Shown here: one piece after another, positions 1 through 7,992 of the stretch
Layout of the letters: every line of letters begins with the position of its first letter
How positions within the stretch are numbered: the stretch's first letter is position 1
Origin: Bacteroidota bacterium
Lineage (GTDB): Bacteria; Bacteroidota; Bacteroidia; Bacteroidales; Prolixibacteraceae
Direction of reading: 5' to 3'
Length of the DNA: 13,965 bases
Assembly: GCA_030691295.1 (NCBI GenBank)
Contig: JAUYEQ010000379.1
Coordinates: 1 to 13,965 of the forward strand
Translations under genes and position numbers: made by a program
The notes under the pieces: model-generated
What the model saw: the letters and a program-made list of their open reading frames with translations, nothing else
What the model was told of the DNA's origin: nothing
Database searches by the model: none

Positions 1-155
1 TCCCAAACTATAAAGATGGCATCCGTAACCAATATCGACGGAATAAGGTATTTCATGTTTTTATAGTACTGTACATTTTTATCGAAACTTAGCGCCAGTG
101 GCACTGCGATTGAACCGATCAGCAAAAGCAGGTAGGTGTAATTCTTGAATTCCAT
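1..155 (-). CDS. Lycopene cyclase domain protein, N-terminal part (cut by window edge)
   Basis: The first 51 codons of a minus-strand gene are present, starting at the ATG at 155-153 and running off the left edge. The peptide begins MEFKNYTYLLLLIGS and continues with LSFDKNVQYYKNMKYLIPS and a second hydrophobic stretch ending FIVW. The YTYL start, the polar SFDK..YYK..KYL linker and the second membrane helix match the repeated membrane unit of the CrtYc/CrtYd-type lycopene cyclase domain (TIGR03462). Family members are integral membrane proteins that cyclise the ends of lycopene in carotenoid synthesis. The call rests on this short part only, and the rest of the gene and any carotenoid neighbours lie outside the window. 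No Shine-Dalgarno sequence is seen, as expected in Bacteroidota. Confidence 0.75.
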   Translation of the reverse strand, partial: MEFKNYTYLLLLIGSIAVPLALSFDKNVQYYKNMKYLIPSILVTDAIFIVW

Positions 156-165
156 TGTATTGTGT

Positions 166-237
166 TTACTCCGTTTCAGGATTTATTTCAGGAACAAAGA
201 TAAGTGAATCCGGGTAGTATTTGGTCAGGTTGTTCAT
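166..237 (-). CDS. Possible 23-residue small ORF upstream of the lycopene cyclase gene
   Basis: An ATG at 237-235 opens a 23-codon frame (MNNLTKYYPDSL..., ending PETE) that stops with TAA 10 bp before the lycopene-cyclase start, on the same strand. It lies between the terminator of the OmpP1-like gene and the cyclase gene. It could be a leader peptide, a real small protein or chance. No family is recognised. Spacing and strand are the only support. Confidence 0.2.
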   Translation of the reverse strand: MNNLTKYYPDSLIFVPEINPETE

Positions 238-242
238 TTCAA

Positions 243-277
243 TAAAAAAGGCGCCTGTAATGAACAAGCACCTTTTT
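243..277 (-). terminator. Rho-independent terminator of the OmpP1/FadL-type gene
   Basis: Read on the minus strand, a 10-bp stem (277-268 with 254-245, one G-T pair) encloses a 13-nt loop and is followed by a T run (TTTTTTATT). It sits 19 bp after the stop codon of the outer-membrane channel gene. The plus-strand sequence is also A/T flanked, so weak bidirectional action is possible. Confidence 0.7.
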
Positions 278-295
278 AAGAGAGAAAATCAATTA

Positions 296-1849
296 CTAGA
301 ATATTTTGTATCCGATTCCGATTGCAAAACCGGAATTTACTTTGTCATATGTTTCATTGTAAGTTCCAAATGATTTGTTTGCATCTTTATATACTGTAAA
401 AAGCATACCTGCATCCAATGTCAATTGATCAGTTAGTCTCCATTCGATTCCAAAAGCGCCAGTATTTGAGGAATTACTATAACTAAAATCACTTTGGTAA
501 TCCTCAGAAACGCCGGTCGTTGATTGCATACCACCGACACTTACTGAAAACTTGTCGGTAAGGCTATATTGAAGACCAACCGATACTTCCCAAGAATTTT
601 TATCAATTTTACGGTCCTGAAGATAAATATTTTTGCCCCAATCAATTCCTTTGTCTAAATATTCAAAGAATGAAGCGGATGCTAAGAATTTCTTTGAAAA
701 CTTGTATTCAACACCAGCTGTAATAATTCCTGGAATGTCACTTGGAATTGTTGCATCATCCTTTAAAAAAGCCATACCGGCATCACTCTTCTTGGTATCG
801 TTAGTAAGTTTTAATGAGGTTTTGTGTTCATATTTGAGTCCAATATTAAGACCTTCAACAGGCGTAATATTTAATCCGATGATCGGAGTAAATCCGGCAC
901 CGGTTTGTTTTGTGTCCACTTCAACATCTTCAACCAATGTTGCAGTTGCAGTAAGATTTTGAGAAGTGGTTGTTAAACTATTTGATGCTGAAGTTAAAAT
1001 TACTTTTGCAGTGCCATTGTTTAATTTTGACGGATCCTGACCCAGCGCTGTTAAAGTTGCGCTAATCGTTTCGTTTGTTACCGGATCGCCTGCAGGTAAT
1101 GTATTGGCCAGCGTTGCTAAAGCCGAAAGCTGACCTGCTCTGGTTGACGCTACAGAAGATGCAGTTGTTAAAAATGAGTTAGCATTTTGTAACTCTCCGT
1201 TGACCATTAAACTAATGTTCTCTATCGCTCCTGAATAATTATTTACTGAAGGAAGATAACGTACTCCAGCATATCCAGATATCATCTCATTGATTTTGGC
1301 AGTCACACCAAACTGAATTCCCCAGAAAACAGACTGACCTTTGAATTGAATATCGGCATCGTAACCCGGTTGAACATTGAGTCCTAAAGCAGATAATCCA
1401 GCAAGTGCAGGAACCAGTTGGTTGTTTACCTGATTGGCAATTTTTCCTTCGAATGAAGGCAATCCTTTTTTAAATTCAGCAGTTCCTCCACCACCATTTG
1501 GTCCAAAACCAATCGAAAATGCCAATTTGTCTAATTTGTAAACTGCAAAGGCAGTAGGAAATACGGGAATTGTAACATCACCAATAAACTCCTTGTTATT
1601 TAATGGTGCTTCAGTTGTTATTGTCCTTGTTTGAAACAAAGTTTGGCTGTGCAATCCAAAATGGAATCCGTTTTTCAATTGGGTAAGTCCTGCCGGATTG
1701 AAATACACCGCATCCAGATCGGTGGAGGCATTTCTGGAAAGCATACGCACAAATTGTGCACTTTGATTGGTATTAGTTAAAATACCTCCGGCATAAGCGA
1801 AGTTCGCAAGCAAAAATGCTCCGGCTATTAGAACAGCAATTTTCTTCAT
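296..1849 (-). CDS. OmpP1/FadL family outer-membrane transport protein
   Basis: This is a 517-residue outer-membrane beta-barrel of the OmpP1/FadL/TodX family, which carries long-chain fatty acids or other hydrophobic compounds across the outer membrane. A signal peptide (residues 1-20, cut after FAYA) precedes the family hallmark NPAG at 51-54 (VYFNPAGLTQL). Later segments alternate polar and aromatic residues as in barrel strands (FTPIIGLNITPVEGLNIGLKYEHK), and the chain ends in GIGYKIF, a C-terminal aromatic residue typical of barrels. A Ser/Thr/Ala-rich stretch at about 220-310 (for example SVASTRAGQLSALATL) is probably an extracellular loop insert and makes the protein longer than E. coli FadL. 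The gene has its own terminator and a likely -7 box upstream, so it appears to be transcribed alone. The substrate cannot be told from sequence. Confidence 0.88.
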   Translation of the reverse strand: MKKIAVLIAGAFLLANFAYAGGILTNTNQSAQFVRMLSRNASTDLDAVYFNPAGLTQLKNGFHFGLHSQTLFQTRTITTEAPLNNKEFIGDVTIPVFPTAFAVYKLDKLAFSIGFGPNGGGGTAEFKKGLPSFEGKIANQVNNQLVPALAGLSALGLNVQPGYDADIQFKGQSVFWGIQFGVTAKINEMISGYAGVRYLPSVNNYSGAIENISLMVNGELQNANSFLTTASSVASTRAGQLSALATLANTLPAGDPVTNETISATLTALGQDPSKLNNGTAKVILTSASNSLTTTSQNLTATATLVEDVEVDTKQTGAGFTPIIGLNITPVEGLNIGLKYEHKTSLKLTNDTKKSDAGMAFLKDDATIPSDIPGIITAGVEYKFSKKFLASASFFEYLDKGIDWGKNIYLQDRKIDKNSWEVSVGLQYSLTDKFSVSVGGMQSTTGVSEDYQSDFSYSNSSNTGAFGIEWRLTDQLTLDAGMLFTVYKDANKSFGTYNETYDKVNSGFAIGIGYKIF

Positions 1850-1877
1850 CTTTTAGTTTTTTTAAGATTTGGGAAAT

Positions 1878-1885
1878 CAAATGTA
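1878..1885 (-). promoter_or_regulatory. Candidate Bacteroidota -7 box (TACATTTG) for the OmpP1/FadL gene
   Basis: The minus strand reads TACATTTG, an exact fit to the Bacteroidota TAnnTTTG -7 consensus, 28 bp before the ATG. A TTTG also lies upstream, but only 13 bp away, closer than the usual spacing of about 20 bp for the -33 box. The assignment therefore rests on the -7 element and its position. Confidence 0.4.
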
Positions 1886-1895
1886 GAAATATTAT

Positions 1896-3287
1896 CTACA
1901 AATGAATCACTTCGCCATAAGCGGCTGCTGCGGCTTCCATAATGGCTTCGCTCATTGTTGGGTGCGGATGGATGGATTTAATCAGTTCGTGACCGGTAAT
2001 TTCCAGTTTTTTGGCCACAACCAATTCAGCAATCATTTCGGTAACATTTGCACCAATCAGGTGGGCGCCCAGTAACTCTCCGTATTTGGCATCAAAAATA
2101 AGTTTCACAAAGCCATCCTTATGACCCGAAGCGCTTGCTTTCCCGCTTGCTGAGAATGGAAATTTGCCTACTTTAATTTCGTGGCCTGCTGCTTTAGCCT
2201 TTTGTTCAGTCATGCCAAGCGAAGCAACTTCAGGATTGGTGTAGGTACATCCCGGAATGGTTGAATAGTCGATCGGGTGGGGGTTTAATCCTGCAATTTT
2301 CTCCACGCAAACAATTCCTTCGGCTGAAGCAACATGTGCAAGCGCCGGTCCGGCAATGATATCGCCGATGGCAAAAACAGTCTCGACATTGGTCTGGTAA
2401 AATTCGTTCACCTTAACCCTGCCGTTTTCGAGCACAATTCCGAGATCTTCGAGGCCAATATTTTCAAGATTCGGAGCAATTCCAACCGCCGACAATACGA
2501 TCTCGGCTTCGATAATTTCTTCGCCTTTTTTTGTCTTTACTGTTACTTTGCACAATTTTCCTGAAGTGTCAACCGATTCGACAGAAGCATTGGTCAAAAC
2601 TTTCATTTTCATTTTTTTGAATGAACGTTCAAGCAATTTTGAAACTTCTTCGTCCTCGTTCGGCACTACGTTGGGCAGGAATTCAATCAAAGTAACTTCG
2701 GTTCCGATGCTTTGGTAGAAATAAGCGAATTCGCTTCCGATCGCTCCCGAACCGACCACTACCATTGATTTTGGCTGTTTGGGTAAAGTCATTGCTTCGC
2801 GGTATCCGATAATTTTTTCGCCGTCCTGCTCCAGGTTTGGCAATTCGCGCGAACGGGCTCCGGTGGCAATGATGATGTTTTTGGCCGAATGAATGGTGCG
2901 TTTCCCGGACTCGTCGGTCACTTCAACCGAAGTTTTATCAACCAGTTTTCCATAGCCGTTAATTTCTTCGATTTTATTTTTAGTAAAAAGATATTGTATC
3001 CCTTTGCTCATTCCATCGGCAACGCCCCTGCTGCGTTTTACCATTGCCCCAAAGTCAGGTTTTATCTCTCCTGAAATGGTGACTCCGTAATCGGCGGCAT
3101 GAATGGCATATTCGAAAGCCTGTGCGCTTTTCAGGAGCGATTTGGTTGGAATACAACCCCAGTTGAGGCAAATGCCACCAAGGTTTTCTTTCTCGACAAC
3201 TCCTACATTCAGGCCAAGCTGAGCAGCTCTGATGGCGGCTACATATCCGCCCGGACCGCTACCTAAAACTATTAAATCGTAACTCAT
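1896..3287 (-). CDS. lpdA: Dihydrolipoyl dehydrogenase (E3)
   Basis: This flavoprotein reoxidises the lipoyl groups of 2-oxoacid dehydrogenase complexes or the glycine cleavage system and passes electrons to NAD+. The chosen ATG at 3287-3285 gives MSYDLIVLGSGPGGY, which places the FAD-binding GxGxxG at once; nine extra codons upstream (to 3314) are possible but unlike the family. In the 463-residue protein the redox disulfide is C40/C45 in GGICLNWGCIPTK. The NAD-binding loop is GSGAIGSEFAY, the second FAD motif is FAIGDI, and the C-terminal His-Glu catalytic pair is in HPHPTMSE (about H442 and E447). All active-site residues are intact. No E1 or E2 genes are adjacent, so the partner complex is not shown. 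The OmpP1 gene follows after 46 bp on the same strand, but it seems to have its own promoter. Confidence 0.95.
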   Translation of the reverse strand: MSYDLIVLGSGPGGYVAAIRAAQLGLNVGVVEKENLGGICLNWGCIPTKSLLKSAQAFEYAIHAADYGVTISGEIKPDFGAMVKRSRGVADGMSKGIQYLFTKNKIEEINGYGKLVDKTSVEVTDESGKRTIHSAKNIIIATGARSRELPNLEQDGEKIIGYREAMTLPKQPKSMVVVGSGAIGSEFAYFYQSIGTEVTLIEFLPNVVPNEDEEVSKLLERSFKKMKMKVLTNASVESVDTSGKLCKVTVKTKKGEEIIEAEIVLSAVGIAPNLENIGLEDLGIVLENGRVKVNEFYQTNVETVFAIGDIIAGPALAHVASAEGIVCVEKIAGLNPHPIDYSTIPGCTYTNPEVASLGMTEQKAKAAGHEIKVGKFPFSASGKASASGHKDGFVKLIFDAKYGELLGAHLIGANVTEMIAELVVAKKLEITGHELIKSIHPHPTMSEAIMEAAAAAYGEVIHL

Positions 3288-3360
3288 ATATTGTGTATTA
3301 ATTTGATTAAACAAACAGCATTATAACACCCCGGAGCGTTAAAAGTTTTTTCAGGATAGA

Positions 3361-3834
3361 ACAAATCAGGATTTGTGGAAAAAGCAAAAGCTACTCTGAG
3401 AGTGACAAAATTCCCCAATAAATAGATCCAATTTTCAATTGCAAATACTTGTTAAAATCCTGAAAGGATTTAATGTCAATAGCCCCGGATGAAATCCGGG
3501 GTAAAATGGCGACAGTCGCAAACAACCCTGTAAAGGGTTGAATATTACAATGAGAAAATTCAACCCTTACAGGGTTGCTAAAAAATTATCTTTACTTTAT
3601 CCACTGAGTTTCACTCAGGGCTATTCACCTTCAACCACTTCGTGGTTATTTTTTAAAAAAGGGGATTGTGTCAAACACAAAAGCCACCCGTGAGTGACTT
3701 TTGCGAAAAATATTTTTATTTTAAAGATGGATGCAATTCCGTCCGGAACTTGAAATTCGCTTTGTTCAGCATCGTTTCCCGGACGGTTTTTCCCATTGCA
3801 AATTTTGTTACAAATATTTCGCTCCTAAAGGAGC
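3361..3834. repeat. Intergenic array of about a dozen short hairpins
   Basis: The 580-bp gap 3315-3896 has no credible gene. It is filled with compact palindromes: 3361-3376, 3393-3403, 3455-3471 (loop TGAAA), 3483-3501 (8-bp stem, loop GAA), 3509-3519, 3523-3540 (loop GTAA), 3561-3577 (loop TAC), 3604-3618 (loop TTTCA), 3633-3647 (loop TTC), 3678-3703, 3739-3746 with 3779-3786 (8-bp perfect, long loop), and 3821-3834. Loops read TGAAA/GAA/GTAA on plus in the left half, and the same motifs on minus in the right half, so the array has an overall inverted layout centred near 3550. Similar GAA-loop hairpins are, from memory, common between genes of Bacteroidota, so this is probably a REP-like cluster. 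It may also stop transcription or stabilise mRNA ends. Confidence 0.7.
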
Positions 3835-3856
3835 TGATAGAAGCACTTATCATTCA

Positions 3857-3894
3857 ACTTTAGGCACTCCAAACTTTAGCTCACTTTAGGCACT
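3857..3894. repeat. Short direct repeat ACTTTAGGCACT
   Basis: The 12-mer ACTTTAGGCACT occurs at 3857-3868 and 3883-3894, with a shorter related AACTTTAG between them. It lies immediately after the stop codon of the tlpA-like gene. No function is evident. Confidence 0.5.
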
Positions 3895-3896
3895 TT

Positions 3897-4997
3897 TTAC
3901 TCAGGAAACAGTTCGCCTAGTTTGGCGGCAAGTTGTTCGCTTCTCAATCCTTTGGCTATAATTTTCCCTTCGGCATCCAGAAGGTAGGTCTGAGGAATGG
4001 CGTTTACTGAATAAAGGCGGGCGGCGGTGTTTTGCCAGAACTGAAGATCAGAAACATGTACCCAACTCAACTGGTCGTCTTTGATGGCCTGAACCCATTC
4101 TTCCTGGGTACGGTCGAGCGATACACCAATAATTTCGAACCCTTTTGAATTGTATTTCTGGTAAAGTTTCACAACATTCGGGTTTTCCTGACGGCAAGGC
4201 GCACACCAAGAAGCCCAGAAATCGATCATTACCACTTTGCCGCGCAACGACGACAATGTTACAGGATTGCCTGCCGGATCGTTCATGGTAAAATCGGGAG
4301 CAACTGCACCAACAGCCGTTGTCTTCATGGCATTTGCAATTTCTTTTAATTTTATTACATATTCGGAAGCGCTGATTTCGGCTGGAAATTTAGCAACGAT
4401 CGAATCAAGATCTGAACTTTCAATTTCGTTTACAAGTTGTACCAGGGTGATGTATGCTGCAACTACCGTGGTGTTGTGTTCTTTTACAAAGTTTTTCGTG
4501 AAAACTTTCATGTCCTCAATCATGGCTTTATAATCAATCTCAGCCCTTTTTGCTTCATCCTCATTTCCGGAGGTCATAGCTGTTTGATATTTTTGCTGAA
4601 GGTCCTGAACTTGTTTGTTTAGTTTTTCGAGTTCAGTAAGGTAAACCTGAAAAATATCCTGACTTGGAGAGCCTGTGATTTTCGTTGCGCTCAGACTGTC
4701 TTTATTGGCAACCACTTTAATTTTTGCATTGTCAAGAAACATTTGTGCGAAATAATCCTGCTCATTCAATCGCAAAATGCGGATGTCGGGTAATTCCATT
4801 TTTCCTGTAAAGGCAAACTTACCGTCAACAATGTCGGCGGTATCGATACTTTGCGGACGGCCATCCACTATTTTTTGCAGATATACTTTACCGGTTTCTA
4901 CACCGGCAATGGTGCCTTTGATCGAAAATTCATCTTTTGCCGTTTGACAGGAAAAAACCGTCAGGGCCAATACCAAAATCGCTAGAATATTTCTCAT
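3897..4997 (-). CDS. TlpA-like thiol:disulfide oxidoreductase lipoprotein with DUF4369-like N-terminal domain
   Basis: This is an envelope-anchored thioredoxin-like protein that probably reduces or shuffles disulfides outside the cytoplasm. The ATG at 4997-4995 is chosen because it places a lipoprotein signal directly at the start (MRNILAILVLALTVFSC, acylated Cys 17); the open frame extends 26 codons further upstream without a signal. Residues about 22-115 (FSIKGTIAGVETGKVYLQK...) resemble the DUF4369 beta domain common in Bacteroidota TlpA proteins. Residues about 118-165 are charged and helical, perhaps coiled coil. The thioredoxin fold fills the last 140 residues, with the active site WCAPC (C265, C268) and the cis-proline loop NAIPQTY. 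It lies 22 bp behind meaB and is probably co-transcribed with it. The physiological target is unknown. Confidence 0.88.
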   Translation of the reverse strand: MRNILAILVLALTVFSCQTAKDEFSIKGTIAGVETGKVYLQKIVDGRPQSIDTADIVDGKFAFTGKMELPDIRILRLNEQDYFAQMFLDNAKIKVVANKDSLSATKITGSPSQDIFQVYLTELEKLNKQVQDLQQKYQTAMTSGNEDEAKRAEIDYKAMIEDMKVFTKNFVKEHNTTVVAAYITLVQLVNEIESSDLDSIVAKFPAEISASEYVIKLKEIANAMKTTAVGAVAPDFTMNDPAGNPVTLSSLRGKVVMIDFWASWCAPCRQENPNVVKLYQKYNSKGFEIIGVSLDRTQEEWVQAIKDDQLSWVHVSDLQFWQNTAARLYSVNAIPQTYLLDAEGKIIAKGLRSEQLAAKLGELFPE

Positions 4998-5019
4998 TGA
5001 GTTAATTATTAAATTGTTT

Positions 5020-6147
5020 TTAAATGTTTTTTTTGATTTGATCGTATAAATCGAGTAATTTTTTGGCAGCGACAAAAGAGGAGATTTCTTCCTTCAATAC
5101 TTTCTTCTCCGATTCCTCCATCAATGCCATTATTTGTTCATTCTGATAAAAATTGTTCCTGAGCTGTTCGTTGATCGTTTCGTACATCCAGAATTTCGAC
5201 TGCTCGTTTCGTTTGTGCTGAAAATAACTGTTGCTTTTTACAAGCGCGAGGTACTCATCAATGGTTTTCCAAATTTCGGTGATCCCGGTTTTCATGTAGG
5301 CCGAACAGGTCAGCACTTTGGGTTTCCATCCTGAATCGGTTGCAGGGAACAGGTGCAAAGCATTCATATACTGAACGCGCGCCAGACCAGCTTTTTCGAT
5401 GTTATTTCCATCGGCTTTGTTAATTGTAATTGCATCTGCCATTTCCATGATGCCGCGTTTGATGCCTTGCAATTCGTCGCCTGCACCGGCCAGCATCAGC
5501 AAAAGAAAAAAATCGACCATCGAATGAACGGCTGTTTCGCTTTGTCCAACTCCAACCGTTTCAATAAAAATATGATTGAATCCCGCGGCTTCGCAAAGCA
5601 CAATGGTTTCGCGTGTTTTCCGGGCAACTCCGCCCAGCGAACCTGCCGATGGGGAAGGACGGATGTAGGCATTCGGATCGATGGAAAGGTCTTCCATCCG
5701 GGTTTTGTCGCCCATGATGCTCCCTTTTGTTCGTTCGCTACTGGGGTCGATGGCCAAAACGGCGAGCTTATTTCCTTTGGAAGTAATGTGTTTTCCCATT
5801 GCTTCGATGAAGGTGCTTTTACCAACACCCGGCACACCGGTAATTCCTATCCTGACCGAATTTCCGCTGAAAGGCAAACATTTTACAATGATCTCCTGTG
5901 CAATTTCCTGGTGTTCCGGCTTTGCACTTTCGATTAGGGTGACTGCCTGACTAAGTATTGTAATGTCTCCGTTCAGAATGCCGTCAACGAATTGTTGAAC
6001 CGTAAGGGAGCGTTTTTTCTTGTGCTTCAGAAACCGTTTAACCGAATCGGTATTCACCGAAGGAAATCGTTCAATGCCCTGATTTACATTTAATCCTGAG
6101 TATTCGGGGCTGTTTTCTATATGGGAATGGAATTGATCTCCAATCAT
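5020..6147 (-). CDS. meaB: Methylmalonyl-CoA mutase-associated GTPase MeaB
   Basis: MeaB (ArgK/G3E-type P-loop GTPase) guards B12-dependent methylmalonyl-CoA mutase: it gates cofactor loading and protects the enzyme from inactivation. In this 375-residue protein the P-loop is GVPGVGKST (104-112). The switch I region is the diagnostic AIDPSSERTKGSIMGDKTRM, switch II is ETVGVGQSE (196-204), and the base-specificity motif is NKAD (243-246). The N-terminal ~95 residues and the C-terminal helical tail (KKVLKEEISSFVAAKKLLDLYDQI) match the helical extensions of the family. No mutase subunit genes are in the window, so the partner is encoded elsewhere. The next gene on the strand is the tlpA-like gene, 22 bp away. 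A TACATTCG sequence 16 bp upstream of the start is a weak -7 candidate. Confidence 0.95.
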   Translation of the reverse strand: MIGDQFHSHIENSPEYSGLNVNQGIERFPSVNTDSVKRFLKHKKKRSLTVQQFVDGILNGDITILSQAVTLIESAKPEHQEIAQEIIVKCLPFSGNSVRIGITGVPGVGKSTFIEAMGKHITSKGNKLAVLAIDPSSERTKGSIMGDKTRMEDLSIDPNAYIRPSPSAGSLGGVARKTRETIVLCEAAGFNHIFIETVGVGQSETAVHSMVDFFLLLMLAGAGDELQGIKRGIMEMADAITINKADGNNIEKAGLARVQYMNALHLFPATDSGWKPKVLTCSAYMKTGITEIWKTIDEYLALVKSNSYFQHKRNEQSKFWMYETINEQLRNNFYQNEQIMALMEESEKKVLKEEISSFVAAKKLLDLYDQIKKNI

Positions 6148-6260
6148 GGTGCTAAATTTTATGCGAATGTAGTGATCGCCGGAGAATTTTGGGCATCAGA
6201 GATTGAAATATCTGGAAATTTTGGAGGATTGTTATCGTTGGCGTTTGCTCAAAGATCTTT

Positions 6261-6896
6261 TTATTTTTCCCTCAGTTTGAAATCAATACCTAATTTAAGC
6301 CCGTAAAAAACGCTGGTGCGGTAGTATTCCATCCAATTTTCTTTAAACCTAACCCGAAAAAATGGGGCAATTTTAACAACATTGCCGTTTTTGAACCATC
6401 TGGAATTAGAATATGCAAAATCGAAATAGGCATCCATAAAAAAGTTTCTTTCTGAATATTTTTCTCTTTCTTGTGGATTAACCGATGTCCATTTACCGTA
6501 CAAATTTTTGTCCCAGGAGAAATGCAGAAATCGCCCGGAATAAACACCTGTTGAGAAAGACAAGGCACCGGATTTGTTTTGAACAGTTAATAAAACCGGA
6601 ATGCTTAATTCGCCAACTTGAAACCTGTCGGAAGTTTCGATATGCGAAATCAGATCTACGTACTGGTAGGAGGCCCCGGTACTTAAATAGAACTGAGATT
6701 TTAACGGGTAACTGTACAGAACCTCCAGGCCTGGATTGATTTTATACCCAACATCGCCAAGAATCAGTTCATTTTCTGTTTCCCGGTCGTAATGCGACAA
6801 CAAAATATTCAGACTCCATGCACTTTTCTGATCTTGGGCATGTAGTTGTATCGTTGCAACTAAAGTCAACAAGAATAATAACTTAAATTTTTCCAT
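6261..6896 (-). CDS. Outer-membrane beta-barrel protein of unknown function
   Basis: This is a 211-residue exported protein. A signal peptide covers MEKFKLLFLLTLVATIQLHA, cut before QDQ. The rest alternates hydrophobic and polar residues with many aromatics (LEVLYSYPLKSQFYLSTGASYQYV, FSTGVYSGRFLHFS, FYGLKLGIDFKLREK), which suggests an eight-stranded barrel like the small PorT/OMP_b-brl families. No closer family is recognised. It is co-oriented with meaB, 113 bp upstream of it; the gap between the two holds no clear terminator or promoter. The start is supported by the signal peptide directly after the ATG. Confidence 0.7.
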   Translation of the reverse strand: MEKFKLLFLLTLVATIQLHAQDQKSAWSLNILLSHYDRETENELILGDVGYKINPGLEVLYSYPLKSQFYLSTGASYQYVDLISHIETSDRFQVGELSIPVLLTVQNKSGALSFSTGVYSGRFLHFSWDKNLYGKWTSVNPQEREKYSERNFFMDAYFDFAYSNSRWFKNGNVVKIAPFFRVRFKENWMEYYRTSVFYGLKLGIDFKLREK

Positions 6897-7013
6897 GTTA
6901 GTAAATGTTCAGGCAACAATTTAAAGTTAAGGATTACCAAATCCCCTGCTAAAGAGTGCCAATTACATATTGACATCGACGGGTAACATATGACGGTATG
7001 GCTTTCTAAATTT

Positions 7014-7052
7014 CAAGCCCGCCTTCCTTTATTAAAAAGGTCAACGGGCTTG
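7014..7052 (-). terminator. Possible terminator hairpin behind the DUF6261-like gene
   Basis: CAAGCCCG (7014-7021) pairs with CGGGCTTG (7045-7052), with an inner AAGG/CCTT match, 27 bp after the stop of the 7080-7823 gene. On the minus strand it is followed by GAAATTTAG, a poor T run, so it may instead be an mRNA-end hairpin. Confidence 0.45.
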
Positions 7053-7079
7053 GTAGTTATTTAATCCACCTCCGTTTGG

Positions 7080-7823
7080 TTAGTCGGTAGGTTTTTCAGG
7101 TTCTTTGTTGTTACCGTTGCGACGGGCAAGCAGGTCGGAATAATACTTGCGGGCAGTATTCATTATACCGAGGGACTGGAGGAACAATGGCGTTTCGAGC
7201 GCTTTGGCCATTGCCAGCACATAGTTCGCAAAATCAGTATATTTTTTCATCAGGTCGGCCCGAATGATCTTCATGTCGTACGATTCGGTCGAAGCCGTGC
7301 TCACCATACGATTGCCGAACAAGGTCTTAAATGCCTCGTTGGTGGTTTTTAAACGGGTTACATAGCGCCCCATGTTGAGTTTTTCGATTTTAGCGGCATG
7401 TGCCGGGCTTTCCAATTCGGTAACCAGTTTATCGATGGCCAGCGTTTCTGCTTCGTAGTTCATACTGGCAAGACCTTTAAAGTTGTTGAAAACAATGCCC
7501 AGACCCCGGCTGGCTTCCACTTCTTCAGGATCGTCGGATATCGCATACAGTTTTAGTGCCCGGCCAAAGGCATCGGCTGACTTGTCCCGATCTTTGTCGG
7601 CGATGTCAATTTTCTCTGTTTCCTCATTTTTGCGCACCTGCGCCAACGCGCTCTCGTATAGTCCTTTTTGCTGGGTTATGCCTTGTACATAGGCATTAAA
7701 CGGAACATCAATCAACAAAGCCTGATCGATGGTTGCCAAATCCTCAAGATTTCGGCGGATGAATTGCCCGGCTTCCATATTGGTTAAACCAGCCAGGCGC
7801 AAAGCTTCAAGTTTTAATTTCAT
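7080..7823 (-). CDS. DUF6261-like family protein
   Basis: This is a 247-residue, helix-rich protein with no signal peptide or membrane segment, so probably cytoplasmic. The start (MKLKLEALRLAGLTNMEAGQFIRRN), the internal DIADKDRDKSADAFGRALKLY, and the general pattern of an N-terminal 'L..L.N.E..QF' followed by amphipathic helices resemble the DUF6261 family found widely in Bacteroidales. That match is from memory of the family pattern, not an alignment. The function of the family is not known to me. The tail (ARRNGNNKEPEKPTD) is charged and probably disordered. The gene stands alone: a hairpin follows it and a repeat-rich gap precedes it. G+C looks higher than in the surrounding gaps, typical of a real gene. 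Confidence 0.6.
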   Translation of the reverse strand: MKLKLEALRLAGLTNMEAGQFIRRNLEDLATIDQALLIDVPFNAYVQGITQQKGLYESALAQVRKNEETEKIDIADKDRDKSADAFGRALKLYAISDDPEEVEASRGLGIVFNNFKGLASMNYEAETLAIDKLVTELESPAHAAKIEKLNMGRYVTRLKTTNEAFKTLFGNRMVSTASTESYDMKIIRADLMKKYTDFANYVLAMAKALETPLFLQSLGIMNTARKYYSDLLARRNGNNKEPEKPTD

Positions 7824-7992
7824 GTTTGTTTATAATTTTAAAGATTAGTGATATGCACAATTTACAACATAATTTCCGAATAATCATTATGAAAAAAAGT
7901 TAAATGATGGCATGAACAGATATTTTCTAAAAAATCTTTCTGAAATAGGTTCTGTAAATTTATTTAAGGGTGGTGTTCTGAAAAAATCGAAA

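Noticed and set aside
3288..3314. Nine-codon longer start for dihydrolipoyl dehydrogenase
   Set aside because: MFNQINTQY has no counterpart in the family; MSYDLIVLGSG at 3287 is the normal start.
3666..3863. 65-codon plus-strand frame in the hairpin-rich gap
   Set aside because: It runs through palindromes and has no family resemblance; the gap is better explained by repeats.
5353..5937. 194-codon plus-strand frame opposite meaB
   Set aside because: It is the antisense shadow of a clear MeaB gene; composition is Phe/Cys/His-rich with no signal or family pattern.
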